Positions 1-11,700 of a stretch of DNA of 64,000 nucleotides are shown here, piece by piece; the stretch's first letter is position 1, and each line of letters opens with the position of its first letter. A model generated the notes under the pieces. That model was not told where the DNA came from, made no database searches, and saw only the letters and a list, made by a program, of their open reading frames with translations. Origin of the DNA: Syngnathus acus (Eukaryota > Chordata > Actinopteri > Syngnathiformes > Syngnathidae); NCBI RefSeq assembly GCF_901709675.1, contig NC_051095.1:9449956-9513955 (forward strand). The letters are read 5' to 3'. A program made the translations under genes and the position numbers.

Positions 1-750
1 ATGTATTTAATAACTCGATAACTAATAATTTCATTGCAGATATGTAAAATAATGTTTTTGTTGAGAAGTTTCATAAGGGTAATTTTGACCCATGGCATGG
101 TTCATGATCCATCAGTGTCAGAAATCCCAATAAAGATGTTTTACTGATTATCAGTTTAATAATTAATATTTGAAATTAACTCAGTTTGTGAAATGGTTCC
201 AAATGGGTCAGTTTGACCCAGGGTATGTTAAATTACCCAAATCCAGTGTGTGTTGAATCGTCCAAAACTGAATGGAGAAATTCTAGTAAATATTGATTTA
301 CTCAAATGATAAATTTTGGATGCCAAGTGAAAGAAATATCATATGGGTCATTTTGACCAGGAAAGTGTGCCTTGATCCACTGTCTAGAACAGGGCGTGGT
401 CGCAAAATGGATTGTTCATATGTCATTATTAACTCAGTGATTAACCATTTCACGGGTCCGTTTGACCCAGGGCTTGTGTGATGATCTAAAAGTCTCCAAA
501 TGGGAAGGGAAATGCAAGCAATCATTGTTTCATTGTTATGATTAACGTTACTTTGCAGAAGAAGTTCCATTTGGTTCAATTTGACCCCAGCTACGTTTGA
601 CAATCCCAAAGTGCCCCAACCCCAAAAGAAGATGAAAAAAAAAACAATAACAATAAGCGTTGTTTATGTGTAAGTAATCTACTAACTGTTTCATTGCAAA
701 TATTCAAACTTTTCTCAAGTTTTATATGGGTCAAGTTGACCTGCAACACA
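1..750. repeat. Degenerate tandem array, about 125 bp period, with IR3 palindromes
   Basis: Six diverged units can be followed by eye. Each has an AT-rich part resembling ACTAACTGTTTCATTGCA followed by a phrase resembling TGGGTCAnTTTGACCCA. The palindrome cores start at 78, 206, 346, 455, 574 and 729, which gives spacings of 109-155 bp. Three cores fit GGTCAnnnTGACC exactly (206-218, 346-358, 729-741) and three are one base off. The array probably began before the window. No open frame or transposon ends were seen. Minisatellite decay is the simplest explanation. Confidence 0.6.
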
Positions 751-1727
751 ACAGGAGGGTTTTTAATGGCCAACAAAACTTTGGTTTTCTAAACAATGAC
801 AACAAAAGAGGTCAGCTTTGCTGCCAGATATACAAAAATAGTCATTATAGAAACATGACATTCAAATTCCACCTGCCCAAAAGACTAATATTTTTTTACT
901 GTACATTGGTGTTTCTATACAGACTCATTAGCTCGCCAATGGCTACCCACTAGAAAAGAAAAAATCCAATGTACAAAGGCGTCTATGAGTGAATAAAGGA
1001 ACTATAAAAATAGATCTGGATACATCAGGTGGTGTCCAAAGTGCGGCTCGTGAGCTATAATGTAACCAAATTTTTATGGTCCTGTTGCAGAAGAATAAAA
1101 GAATAGAAAAGTGAAAAAATATTTGATGATAAAAACTAACATTACAAAGGAGGTTTATGGCCAAACCCAAAAGTAAAGAAAAGAAATACCAAAATAGACA
1201 AAAGAGAAATAAAGAATTAAAATTTACAGGGTGACTGTAAATAGTTTAAAATAATAATAACAATAACCAAAACAGTATTAAATTGTCTAAAAATAAAAAT
1301 TAACATGACAGATGATGTTTAGGACCACACTTAAAGGGTTTTTTTTTTTTTAAAAAGACAAGAAAAAAAGAAGAAAAATTAATATGCATGAAAAATGACC
1401 CAAAAAGTTTGCTTTGTTGCCTAAAACACAAAACATACAGTATTTAAAAATATATATATTTAACTGCTTAAAATATTCCAACTTACACTGGATTGGTCTA
1501 AATATGATAATGTTGTATATATTTTGCTGGACACCCCTGCATGAATGTATGTGATACAAGTCTAAATAATAGAAACAGTCATCTGCAAATTGTTCAGTGC
1601 AATTCTTCATCATACTCTTTGTCATACATAGTCGTATTTTCTCTAATATTTCTCTCTTGCTCTCGCTCTCTCTCTCTCTCACTCACTCTTTCACCCTCTC
1701 TGCTCTTCCTCCCTTTTTTTTTTATTT
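751..1727 (-). other. nanos1 3' flank and probable 3' UTR
   Basis: This AT-rich stretch lies downstream of the nanos1 stop codon on the minus strand. A CT microsatellite at about 1660-1690 and a homopolymer run at 1338-1352 are visible. The only clear minus-strand AATAAA is at 1721-1726, almost touching the stop codon, so the true polyadenylation site could not be placed. No other gene is seen. Confidence 0.4.
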
Positions 1728-2405
1728 TTAGAATATTCTCATCCGCTTACCCCCCACAGCCCGGCCGCCCTTGAGTGGCCTCTGCGGGGGCTGCTCCTTA
1801 GACAGAGGGCAGTACTTGATGGTGTGCGCGTTGTCCCCGTTGGCGCTGCAGAGCGGGCAGGTGTACGCCCGCAAGATGGGGCACACCACCCGGCCATCGG
1901 GCGTCTTGAGGACGTGCGAGCCATACACCTCCTCGGGGGCGCCGTTGTTCCGGCAGAAGACGCAGATTTTGGGCTCCAGTTTAGCGCGCACGGACGCAGG
2001 CTTGCCGCGGGTCCTCATGCGCTCAAAGCCGGAGAAGCAGCCGTGCGCCTCCCGCTCCGGCAGCTGGCTCTGGAAGGGGCTGAGGATGGAGAAACGCTCC
2101 TTGAGCTCCGCGACGCAGCCCGGCGATGGGGGCGTGGCGGGCGCGCATCCGAAGCAGTAGCAGCAGCCGCCGCCGCCGCCGCCCTCCAGCGCGCCGCCTT
2201 CGCAGGCGCAGGCGCACTCGGGTGCGTCGTCCAGCCCCAGCGTGGCCTTCAGAGACTCGGTGATGGAGTTGGGGCTCATGTGGGGCATGCTCAGCTTGGG
2301 GTTCTTGGTGACCAGCGTGGTCAGGCCCAAGTAGTCGTTCCAGAAATTAAACGTGTAGTCGTAGGGCCCTCTGGCGCTCAAGTAGTTGTGATTGAGAAAA
2401 TCCAT
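1728..2405 (-). CDS. nanos1: Nanos homolog 1, RNA-binding translational repressor
   Basis: The predicted protein has 225 residues and no introns, as usual for nanos1. Family knowledge: Nanos proteins pair with Pumilio on target mRNA 3' UTRs and recruit the CCR4-NOT deadenylase, acting in the cytoplasm of germline and neural cells. In the sequence, residues 19-28 ([10 protein letters not shown]) match the NOT1-interacting motif. Residues 148-199 form the paired CCHC zinc fingers: C148-x2-C151-x12-H164-x10-C175, then C183-x2-C186-x7-H194-x4-C199. Between them is a low-complexity Gly/Cys-rich linker (about 64-90). The start at 2405 (MDFLNHNY) is chosen because fish Nanos1 begins this way and a TATA box lies about 95 bp upstream. 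The same frame is open further upstream with an ATG at 2582, but that ATG lies beyond the TATA box. The coding DNA is GC-rich compared with its AT-rich flanks. Identity is secure from the zinc fingers and N-terminus. Confidence 0.96.
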   Translation of the reverse strand: MDFLNHNYLSARGPYDYTFNFWNDYLGLTTLVTKNPKLSMPHMSPNSITESLKATLGLDDAPECACACEGGALEGGGGGGCCYCFGCAPATPPSPGCVAELKERFSILSPFQSQLPEREAHGCFSGFERMRTRGKPASVRAKLEPKICVFCRNNGAPEEVYGSHVLKTPDGRVVCPILRAYTCPLCSANGDNAHTIKYCPLSKEQPPQRPLKGGRAVGGKRMRIF

Positions 2406-2498
2406 GCTGGCCGGGAAACGAGAAGAATAAAATCCTCCCGGACGGTGTGGTATTTCCAGTGTGGTGGTCTCATCTGAGCTCTCAACCCTCGCTCTGGG

Positions 2499-2541
2499 CC
2501 TTATAAGGAGGGGGAGAGTGGGAGTGAGAGGTGGGCGCGGC
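2499..2541 (-). promoter_or_regulatory. nanos1 core promoter: TATA box plus GC/KLF-like box
   Basis: On the minus strand CCTTATAAGG occupies 2499-2508, and a CCGCGCCCAC box, typical of Sp/KLF factors, lies at 2531-2540. With usual spacing, transcription would begin near 2475. That gives a 5' UTR of about 70 nt before the ATG at 2405. The start position is inferred, while the motifs are directly visible. Confidence 0.6.
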
Positions 2542-2599
2542 TTGCTCGGAACCACGTTGTGGACCACGACTGCTTTTTTCATCTCCGCACTCACAAACA

Positions 2600-5285
2600 G
2601 TAGCTATTTTTATGAGAAATAGAGAAACCAAACGCGGTGGGACAAAGTATACTGCATTGTCATTGTCGTCTGGAATGGAATACAAAAGAAAGCCTTTATT
2701 ATCCTTGGTGACTTTTTTCATAAATATTTATAAAACACTCTTGTAAAACAGGACTAAATTATGCAGTAACGCACAGTGTTGAGAAATGAATTTTTTTTTT
2801 TTTCATATACTCAGCAGGAGGTGGTGGAGTAGTCCATAAGTGGAAGTCGTAATGCAATTTCAAAATGACATAGAGAAATACAGCAAAATGACAAGCACGC
2901 CTTGTTGGATATTGAAAGTCGAGTTACAAAACAAAAACAAACAATTCAAATAAACAGCGAGGGAGAGGGCACGCAGTGAACAACTGTTTCGTAGCACTCC
3001 GGACCACACTGTAAACAACATTGTGGAGTGACCAAATAGGAGAAACTCCTGTGAAGGCGATGTTTGGAAACAGCTTCCCGTTATAAAACATGAGAAAGTG
3101 TCCCAAAACTTTTAACCCTCAATCTTTAGTTGTTTGTTGTAAAGTAAAGTGTCTCTGTGTACAGCATTATTATTATTATTATTATTATTATAGAAAATGG
3201 CTGGATGGATGCATTATTATTATGCAGACTTCATAAAAAGGACCTTTTATCCATGATGTAAACAATTTAGTTCACCTTTCAACAGGGGGCAGTAGAGTGC
3301 AATCCCCATGAGTGAATGTCAACAAACATGGCATTAATGCAGCCAAAGAGAAACTGAGCTTCCCTGGCAGAGTTATTTGAATTCTTAGACTGTGTTTGAT
3401 AGCGTCAATAATAAATGAGCGTTATTATCATTTCAAATAAATATTTTTGGACACAAAAATATCATCCGTATGTGAGCAGGTTTGCTGGGTGAAGTGTATA
3501 TTTTGTTGGAATTGTTTACAGGCCTTAAATTTTTTATTACTATGGATCTTTCTTCAGGTACAATCCAGAGGTGATGTCAGGTGGAATCAAGGCTCTCTCT
3601 TCCTGCTGAGGAATGTTGGCAGTCGACCCCCGCCTTAAAACAAAGATAAAGTCGAGTGACTGGTGTTCTAATTAAAACTCCCAGGAAGGAACTCACTGAC
3701 TTCTCATATGTGCCTGCCAGTGATCTAATAAGACACGCAAGCACGCTTCATTGGACTTTCTCCCTGTGAAGTATTGACTTCTCATTGGATTCTCACTCAG
3801 ATGGGGCCCAAATTTTATGATGAAACATTAATATTGCATGTATTGCTTTTTCGTTAGTGTGTGCGTCCGCATGCGTGTGTGAGCGTGCAAGTCGATTCTT
3901 GCCTCGACTCTGTCTGAAATATTCATGGCCCGCATTATTCCTGTAATTGTTGAGACTAAGAAGGATTAATAATACTCGTGAAATAATTCCGTTGGCTGTT
4001 CCCTGGAGCCCCCAAGACTATATTGGAATGAGGAAGCCGCATTTGTGGTGGAATGATGCATAATATCACGGAATGTCTTGTATGATAACGGTTCACTATT
4101 CATCGATTCACCTTTTTGTATTTTTTTTCTGAAGAATACATCCCCAGCTATTCTCAGTTATTTAAATTTTCTGTGCTTTCTGGAACAAAGATGAGGGGAA
4201 AACTAGAGCCAGATATGGAGTTTTGGCAATTCCAACATTAAGCAATATCAAACTGATACAGAAAATGAAATAACGTCATTTTTGGTCCCTTAACGTTTAG
4301 AGCAGTAAAGATATGAAATCTAACTTTGTCCTTCATTATTTCATAATACATAATAGAGAGGAAAATCAGCAAAAATCGAAAAATTTGGTGAGACACTATA
4401 ATTGAAAGGAAAAGCAGCAAAAATCGACCAAAGGAAACATAAGAACCTCCATATCTTTGTCTGACGTAGGTCAAGGTCAAAACTTGAGGATTCGCAGGTG
4501 TGACCAAATCAGCAGTAGCTACTAAAACATGTCAACACGTCTTTCAAATTATTAACAACTTGTCTCCCATTACGCGGAAAGATAATATGTTTTCGATGGA
4601 CTCTGTCCTGTGGCCCCTCCAGAAATTAGTGTGTGTCCATGTTTATGTTTTGTGTAGCTACAAGACTGATTTGATTTGTTCTGCCCAGTGCGCCTCGTTT
4701 TTCTCTCCATAATAGCCAGTTTGTGTAAATAAAGGCCTCCTCCACTATTGACACTTACTGACACTGACACATCCCTCGAACTCCGTTTAAGCTAATAATA
4801 ATTGAAGCCTCCTGCAGGCACAACACAGACTCACAAAAAAGCCACGTTGATGCATTTTTCATGTATTCCCTCCATTTTCGTGTTTACAGAGAGCAATATT
4901 GACTGCTCAGACAATACATAATGGGGTTCCACGAATTGCTTAAAAAAATCTATTTGCCGATATTGAGCGCTGTAATGAAGATGAATGCGGAATCAAGACC
5001 CCCTGTGGAATGGCCGCCACCCGCTAGCATTTGCCATTATGGTCACACATACATGCTTCCAATAAATCTGATTTGCATTTGCAGGCTTTCTGAGCAGTAT
5101 TTTTACTTAATAACCACGTGTATAATGCCAAAGCAAGCACCTTGATTGCGCCTCCGGGCACTTGGTTAAAAGGTTGAAGGCTTTTATCACTTTGTGTTGA
5201 CCTGGTGAAAAGAGCCAATGATCATTACTTTGTTTTTAAAAGCCAATTGTTGCTGCTTAGCTTAAAATCAGTCAAGTGTTGATAA
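2600..5285. other. Intergenic, no gene recognised
   Basis: This stretch holds an (ATT)n microsatellite at about 3163-3190 next to a GGATGGAT scrap resembling a SINE tail. A CTCF-like motif on the plus strand lies at 3289-3302 (TCAACAGGGGGCAG, 12 of 14 matches to the usual core). Blocks at 3660-3790 and 3900-4080 are rich in AATTA/ATTA sites and could be enhancers, but nothing in them is decisive. Confidence 0.4.
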
Positions 5286-5374
5286 CATCCATCCATCCAT
5301 CCATCCATCCATCCATCCATCCATCCATCCATCCATCCATCCATCCATCCATCCATCCAGCCATCCAGCCATCA
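5286..5374. repeat. (CATC)n microsatellite
   Basis: About 18 perfect CATC units are followed by imperfect ones containing CCAG interruptions. The motif equals the reverse-complemented tail of the SINE family found at 8381, 12867 and 28928. It may be the remains of such a tail, although no SINE body follows. Confidence 0.9.
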
Positions 5375-5399
5375 TTTTATTTTTATTTTTTTTATCGAC

Positions 5400-6058
5400 G
5401 ATCAATTAATTCAGGTCAAGACGCTTGTCCCGGTCACGTGACATGTCCCGCAAAGCTAGCAAAAATGAGTAAGAAATTAAAATTATTTTAAAAATTGGCG
5501 ATTCTCTCCCAATTACATCCGTCGGTTCAGGTCACGTGACATGCCACGTCAGCCGAGCCCGCGAAGCAAGCAAAAATGAGCAGGAAACAGAGATGTTTGG
5601 AAGGCTTCTTCGGAAAGGGAAAAAAGCCCAATGAGGAGACGGAAGAAGAAGAGGCTACGACTTCTAAGAAAAGGAAAGCTGCATTTAAAAGAAAATTTCT
5701 GGAGTCCTACTTAAAATATGGATTTATCGCCACAGGTCACGCGCTAAGCCCAGGCTAGCTAACGAGGCTATGAAGCCTTCAAATCTGCTTCGGCACATGG
5801 AGACCAAGCATCCTGCATTAAAAGACAAACCTTAACCACAAGTTCAGTACTCCCACTAATTCAACGTAATGGTGAGTTTTATTTTTATGTAGTTTATACT
5901 TGTTTTTATGCCAGTCGTATCATTTTATTTCATCTTATTTATATACTTATTATAAATGTATTATTTATTTATATAAATGTATTATTTATTTATATAAAGG
6001 CCAATCCGCGAAAATATTCTGACACGGTCCGTGGCGCAAAAAAGGTTGGGGACCACTG
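5400..6058 (+). mobile_element. hAT-type DNA transposon relic with zf-BED reading frame
   Basis: The right end (about 6026-6058) carries a hAT terminal sequence: read inward it starts CAGTGGTCCCCAACC and continues with GCGCCACGGACC. Inside is a broken zf-BED frame (5576-5836). No matching left end was found, so the left limit is approximate and the element is internally deleted. A duplicated leader is visible: GGTCACGTGACATG occurs at 5432 and 5530, each followed by an ATG-AG-(T/C)A-(A/G)-GAAA start. The element is dead. Confidence 0.7.
5576..5836 (+). pseudogene. zf-BED domain fragment of a hAT (ZBED5/SCAND3-like) protein, frameshifted
   Basis: An ATG-initiated frame of 60 codons (5576-5758) contains a basic nuclear-type stretch and FLESYLKYGFIATG, which resembles the start of the ZBED5/SCAND3 transposase family. 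After the stop, a second frame (about 5756-5836) reads LANEAMKPSNLLRHMETKHP, the histidine half of the same zf-BED finger. The Cys-x2-Cys half expected between them is missing, so a deletion with a frame change destroyed the domain. No transposase catalytic core follows before the element ends at 6058. It is probably not a functional gene, although a short peptide from 5576 could in principle be made. Confidence 0.6.
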
Positions 6059-6172
6059 TCACAAGCATCTCCACGAGCTTTCAAAATGCCCTACAAATAA
6101 CTAATTTATACTTGTCAGATTGGTTTTAGTTTGTAAATCTGTAACAAAACCAGTATGCACTTAAACCTAAGC

Positions 6173-6365
6173 CATGGTGTCCCGCAGGGGTCCACACTCG
6201 GACCACCACTATTTGATTTTCACGTGCTTATCTTAGATGGTATCATTTAAAACTTATACACTCTATTAACTTCCACTGTTGTGCAAGCACGTAACTCTAA
6301 TCAGTGAAATTAGTAATTTACTTTACTGATATAAAACTGAAGTCGTAGCTTTTGGTCCCAAATTA
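6173..6365 (+). pseudogene. LINE (L2-like) reverse transcriptase scrap
   Basis: The frame starting at 6173 reads HGVPQGSTLGPPLFDFH, the conserved GVPQGS-LGPLLF block of non-LTR reverse transcriptases. About 90 bp later a broken FHCCAS segment corresponds to the FHCYADD catalytic region with its aspartates lost. Near 6340-6362 a KTEVVAFGP segment matches the downstream block of L2-type elements. Internal stops and deletions show a dead fragment. L2 affiliation is from motif style only. Confidence 0.6.
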
Positions 6366-6380
6366 CTAATCATTGTATAA

Positions 6381-8367
6381 ATATAATGTGTGAAGGTTCA
6401 TCAATAAAAAACGTGATGTGTCCACAGTGCTCTAGGTTTCTCATAGCGTTAATTCGGCAAAGCAGCAAAGAAAACACATTTTTGGCAACGCTATTGGGAT
6501 ATCTAGCCAATGGAATTGATACAATCACTAATACGACACATCACAAAAATGTGACTTAAAAATTCTTGTCCAACATTTTTTTCATCTGTTCTTGTTAAAT
6601 GTTTCACATTATTTACCTGAGTATGTATTATAACACCATTTCCATGTGTGTGTGTTTTTTAAATGTAATATTTTGTCCTTTTTCTACAAAGTACGTTCAA
6701 CGACAACAGTTTATGCCTTCCTTTGTTCACTTCCATTTTGGTTCTACGAGCTTATAGTGTGTGCTTTAAATGGCGCCCATTAGAGCTCTGTTTGTCATTA
6801 TGCAAATGAGCAGAGACGCAGGAAATTAAATCAGATTTGATTAACCGCCGTAGGGATGTGGTCTCTCCGGTCCGAGCACCCCCGAATCGGGCCTCCTCTC
6901 AGACTTTATAAGGCTTTAAAAGCTTAAAAGGTGTGCAGGCTTGACATTAACGGTGCCTGTACATTTTTGATTATGCTCGGGTCTCCCCAGAGGACCTGCA
7001 CTTAATCGGAATTATTTCCATATCAGAGGAAAGCACTGCACTTCCAATTGATGCATTCTCATAGCGCCATCCAGCAAATATCTAATTGCAGCATTTTCTT
7101 TTGTTCCACGGCCCGACGGGCAGGACAAAAACAGGCTCTTCATAATTGCACGTAAACTCCAAGAGGCTATTGTTGTGCGTGTGCCACACTAGATAACTGC
7201 CGATTACATCCAATGTTATTCTAATAGCGTGACGGCACTGAAACAGTTCAAGTGTGTCAGTCAAGCTCAATGCGATTTTAATACTGCAAACAAAGACCAT
7301 CCGCAAAACACTGCATGAGGAGCGCAAAAAACAAAAAAAACACAACAACATGATTTGCTACGTAGTATGTTGAAATGAATTGGTTTTAACATTGGGGTTT
7401 GGTTTACAGACCAGAACAGTATGGCAGTGGCTCTTCGGAGGGCAGTTGTTGACTATTATTTAAACATGACATTATTTTACTTTTTTATTAATTTATTTTC
7501 TGCTTGTTCTTTCGATTTTCAAAAGAATGTTAGTTTTGATAGTTACTATTTTTTTTTGTAATCAACAAGCAATCAAGTGTATCAATTGTGATTTCAGTAC
7601 CAATCAAAATAATCTGGATTATTATTTTTTTCTTTAATTGCCCAGCCTAGAAGTCAGACTGTATAATATGACTCACAGGCATATATTCGTTATCCTCTGC
7701 AAAAAATATATATATATATTACTGCTAGTTATTATATCATGTACAATAGTTGTGAAAGAATTCTTTGTCAACTGTGATTTTTACATTCCATAATTATAAT
7801 ATTATTGTAAGTTTTATTAACAACATATTATCGAGTGTTATTTTCCCTATTACTTATTGTTTGGGGAGGCTTGAATGGATTAGTCACGTTTTCACTCATT
7901 TCAATGGAGAAATAAGATTTGGGATATGAGTAACTTGCATTAAGCGGAAGTATAGTATATAGTACGTTAATATTCAAAGAAATATGTATACTGCTGCTAT
8001 TTTGCAGATTTTCATCCAAACGAGGGACCACTGCAATGGAAGTACTCCTCCCCCCAAAAAATGTTTAGAGATGGAATGACAAAGACATTATCAGGCTTTG
8101 GAGTCAGTGCAAACAGAGCGTGATATTAATTGACGAGCTGCCATCTGCAGGCAGCAGGAATAGAAAGTCATATTTAATACCTTGATTAAAATCTAATCCC
8201 CTCCACGCGCAGTCAGAGATGAAAGTCATTGCAATGTAATGGAGACTATTAATATTTAGATATAGATAGGAAACCAGATCCCTGATTTCCAATCAGCTAC
8301 GAGATGGTAAATGATATTTAAGGCGGCTATGCAAATAAGCTGGACTCGTCTGCAAAATACATTTGTC
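6381..8367. other. Intergenic, with two octamer-containing blocks that may be enhancers
   Basis: No gene is seen. The block at 6765-7040 contains ATGCAAAT (6800-6807), and the block at 8100-8345 contains another ATGCAAAT (8329-8336) within a run of ATTA/TAATC homeodomain-like sites. Such low-repeat, mixed-composition blocks resemble conserved non-coding elements, but conservation cannot be judged from one sequence. Short AT runs occur at 7699-7720. Confidence 0.3.
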
Positions 8368-8380
8368 ATCTTCTCGGATT

Positions 8381-8720
8381 CTGGGCGCTGGTTAGCACAT
8401 CCGCCTCACAGTTAGGAGGGTGCGGGTTCGATTCCACCTCCGGCCCTCCCTGTGTGGAGTTTGCATGTTCTCCCCTTGCCTTCATGGGTTTTCTCCAGGC
8501 ACTCCGGTTTCCTCCCACATCCCAAAAACATGCTTGGTAGGCCGATTGAGCACCCCAAATTCCCCCTAGATGTGAGTGCGAGTGCGGATGGTTGTTCGTC
8601 TCTGTGTGCCCTGCGATTGGCTGGCAACCGGTTCAGGGTGCCTACTGCCCAATGACTGCTGGGATAGGCTCCAGCACGCCCGCGAACCCCGTGGGGACAA
8701 GCGGTATAGAAAATGGATTG
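8381..8720 (+). mobile_element. tRNA-derived SINE, copy 1, with target-site duplication
   Basis: This is the same family as the copies at 12867 and 28928. The tRNA-like head has a B box GGTTCGATTCC (8425-8435); the A box is slightly damaged by a missing base. The tail ends AAAATGGATTG. It is flanked by a 13 bp duplication with two mismatches (8368-8380 and 8721-8733), the mark of LINE-driven insertion. Any reading frames inside it are not genes. Confidence 0.8.
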
Positions 8721-8733
8721 ATCTCCTCAGATT

Positions 8734-11700
8734 CCTCACTTGCTGTAATATAAACCGTGTCCTTTGTACCAAAGCCAGCAGAGTGAGCTCATCTGTGCAG
8801 TTTATACCGTTTTTTTTAATACATGAAACCTTCTAAAAGGTTTACAACCCTTAAAGTTTTTCATCAGCCATTATTACATTACTGCTGTTTAAAAACGAAC
8901 TTTTTCTCAGCTTTTGAGCTGCTGTCCACTGTAGTGACTGATGTGCAACTTCAGACGACCATATCAAAGCAAAGCACGCTATTTTAATTGCTTTCACAAG
9001 ATTATTCTTGGAGTATACATGAGTTAATAACTTCTTCAACCTATGAAGCCTTGTGCTTTGTTCGGAAATTCAATCAGACATCTTTAACCTAATAGTGTCA
9101 ACGGTCCAATACATTCCAACAACACTCTCAGTCATTGTTGAATTCAATGTTAATTTTTAAATGTGTGAAGGTTTGAGCTAAGATGGCAGCCCCCAACAAC
9201 ATCTAAATTTAATCAAACTGAAACTGTTTGATATCAACTTTATTGTCCTTCAGAGCCATGTCACATTCCTCCCATTTGACATTATGAAGCATCTTTTCCT
9301 CAGTTGTTTACAGCCGCACAAATACTTGCTTCTCGCTAGGCAGTTAGCATCACTACGGTAACCGGCTGAGCTGTTTACCCGCACCTGGCTGACATTTCAT
9401 TTCAATACGTTCTGCACGTTTATTTGGGTTCATTGCTGAGGTTTGTGCTCCGAGGGTACTTCATGTCTTTCATGTTTGGGTTGGTAGAAGTCGAAAAATA
9501 CATCAAACTATTCCACCATACAATCATATCCCCAGATTGAACACAAACAGGGTCTTAGAGGTGTTTTGCTATCCTGCTCTTTGATTCTGAAGAAGCTAAG
9601 TTGCCCGCGGCAAGCTCGGATCTCATCTCGCGCACATGCGATGAGCCGGAACACCGGCGGCCGGGCAGGCGGCTCTTTATCAGCCGACATCAGAGGCCAA
9701 GCTAGCTAAAGCTCTCGTTGCTGAATGGGAGCAAATCCCTGTGGGCAGAACCCCAAATCTTGTGGAAAGCCTGCTTCCCGGGAGAGTGGAGGCTGTTATT
9801 GCGGCATGTTTATTGCCTTAGAGTGATGGTCAACTGGCTCACATGCTTTCATGTGCAAAACGTGTGTGTTTCCTTTGTTCCTAGTTTATCCTCCTGCGTT
9901 TGCACTAAAGTCAAAGTCAAAGTCAAAGTCAGCTTTATTGTCAATCCCTTCATATGTCAAGACACACAAAGAAACCGAAATTCCGTTTCCTCCATCCCAC
10001 GGTGAAACAACGTTTCCCGACCTTTATTGGGCCACGAAACGTAATTTACATGAGAAAAATTTCTCAGCACACCACCAAGCAAAATAAACAAAAATAATCT
10101 ACATTGGTACATCGACATAGGGCTACGTGCAGAAATTTGAGTTCCGAGCGCCAGATGGTATCAGTTAGCAAGAAAGTTTCACTTCATATGCGATAAGACC
10201 AAATATACAAAAAGAAATGAGTATTTTTTTATTTTTTTTTATTTCTTCCTACTCCCTTTTGAAGACATAAACTGTCTGAACAATAACCACTTGTATTTTC
10301 ATTTCTTGTAAATCTTTTATATCCTATTGGAATATTTTCTGTGACTTGTTCATATGTTAAATAAGAAACAAACAAATGAAAGCAGGGTGTTAATGACAGA
10401 TCTATTGAGCCCATTTTGGTCACTACAGTCATAAATGCTTTTAAATGGTGACCTCAATAGCTGACACTGACAAGAGTTTAATCCAGACGAATGCCTCTGA
10501 GCTTTAGGAGTTGTGTCATAAAGCCGGCGATGTGAGCACCCCCCTGCGGTTCAGGACCGAAATGGTAACGGCTGTTTGATATCAGCCCATTTTGTGTATG
10601 TTGTCATGATTTTGTCCCTTCAAAGTGATTCGACCATGTCATGGTGCGAGGAAGTAACCTAATTTCAAAGGTGCAATTATTCACCCAAGGACATTAAAGC
10701 GTTGAGCTTGTTTGAAGTCTGTCGCTAACCAAAACAGCAGCACCTAAATAAGTGCGTCAGCAGTTGCTCATATAAATGTATGGAGACTTATATGCACTCG
10801 CATCCAACTAATTACCTCAATTCGAAGACAGTGTTATTCACACAGGGATTTTAAATACTTAACTGTCTAGCCTTGTTGAACTCTGTTGCTAACCAAGACA
10901 GCAACACTTACGCAAAACATCAGCAGTCTTTCAGATGTATTATAGCGTGCAGTCGTTCTGTATGTTTCAATTGAGTTTCCTAAACAGTAACGATGACGTT
11001 TATAGTGGCAATTCGCGTTCAAGTCAACATGGAAGTGACCCCTCCACAATGTTGTGCACGTCCATGCATTTCATAGCTCGCTGTTTTGTAATTGGCAACA
11101 TTTTGCAACACGAATTTGCTGTCCTTTCAAGGTGCTAATCAGCGTGATAGCATTGTGAGGACTCCATACTTCATCAACTGTTGTTTTCTAAATGCAGCAC
11201 CACTGGGGGACTGGTTTTGTTTATTGATTGGTTGATTGGTCTGTTTGTATTTATTCCCCTCATGTGTCGGAGTCGGAGAAATCACACGCGCAGCAGCAGG
11301 GGTGAACCCTTTGGAAAGAAAATACAATACCGCTTAATCAATGAAGTTTCATTGTCTACAATGGTTCGTCATACACTTCCACCTTTGCTTGCGAATAATT
11401 GATTAATCTAGGAACTGCCGGCTTCGAATGTTCATGAACATTCAATACAGAAAGGTTTGTTGTCTTTCCCTCACGAAACAAGTAATCCAACGCTGTACAT
11501 TCTCATTCGGAGGTCAAACAACATGGAGTTTGTCCCATGAGACTTTACACACAAGCTTCCCTCTCCCCAGCCACTTCATCAAACTTTTTACGGCGGATCT
11601 GAGTTTCTGGATCGACCCTGGGCTTCCTGCTATTGGGACGTCCCTGGAACACCTCACCATGGAGTCATCCAGGAGACATCGGAATCATCCCTGAGCCACC

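Noticed and set aside
1-750. CRISPR-like array
   Set aside because: The repeat units are diverged, long and without unique spacers, and the genome is eukaryotic.
1039-1044. GCACTT on the minus strand as a miR-430 seed site in the nanos1 3' UTR
   Set aside because: A six-base match nearly 700 bp past the stop, with the UTR end unknown, is expected by chance.
1721-1726. AATAAA (minus strand) directly after the nanos1 stop as the polyadenylation signal
   Set aside because: It is 1 nt beyond the stop codon inside an A-rich run, too close to be a convincing natural 3' end.
1771-2477. Long plus-strand and alternate-frame ORFs across nanos1
   Set aside because: They are shadows of the GC-rich nanos1 coding sequence.
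2406-2594. In-frame upstream extension of nanos1, including an ATG at 2582
   Set aside because: A TATA box lies at 2499-2508, downstream of this ATG, and fish Nanos1 begins MDFLNHNY, so the extension is probably not transcribed.
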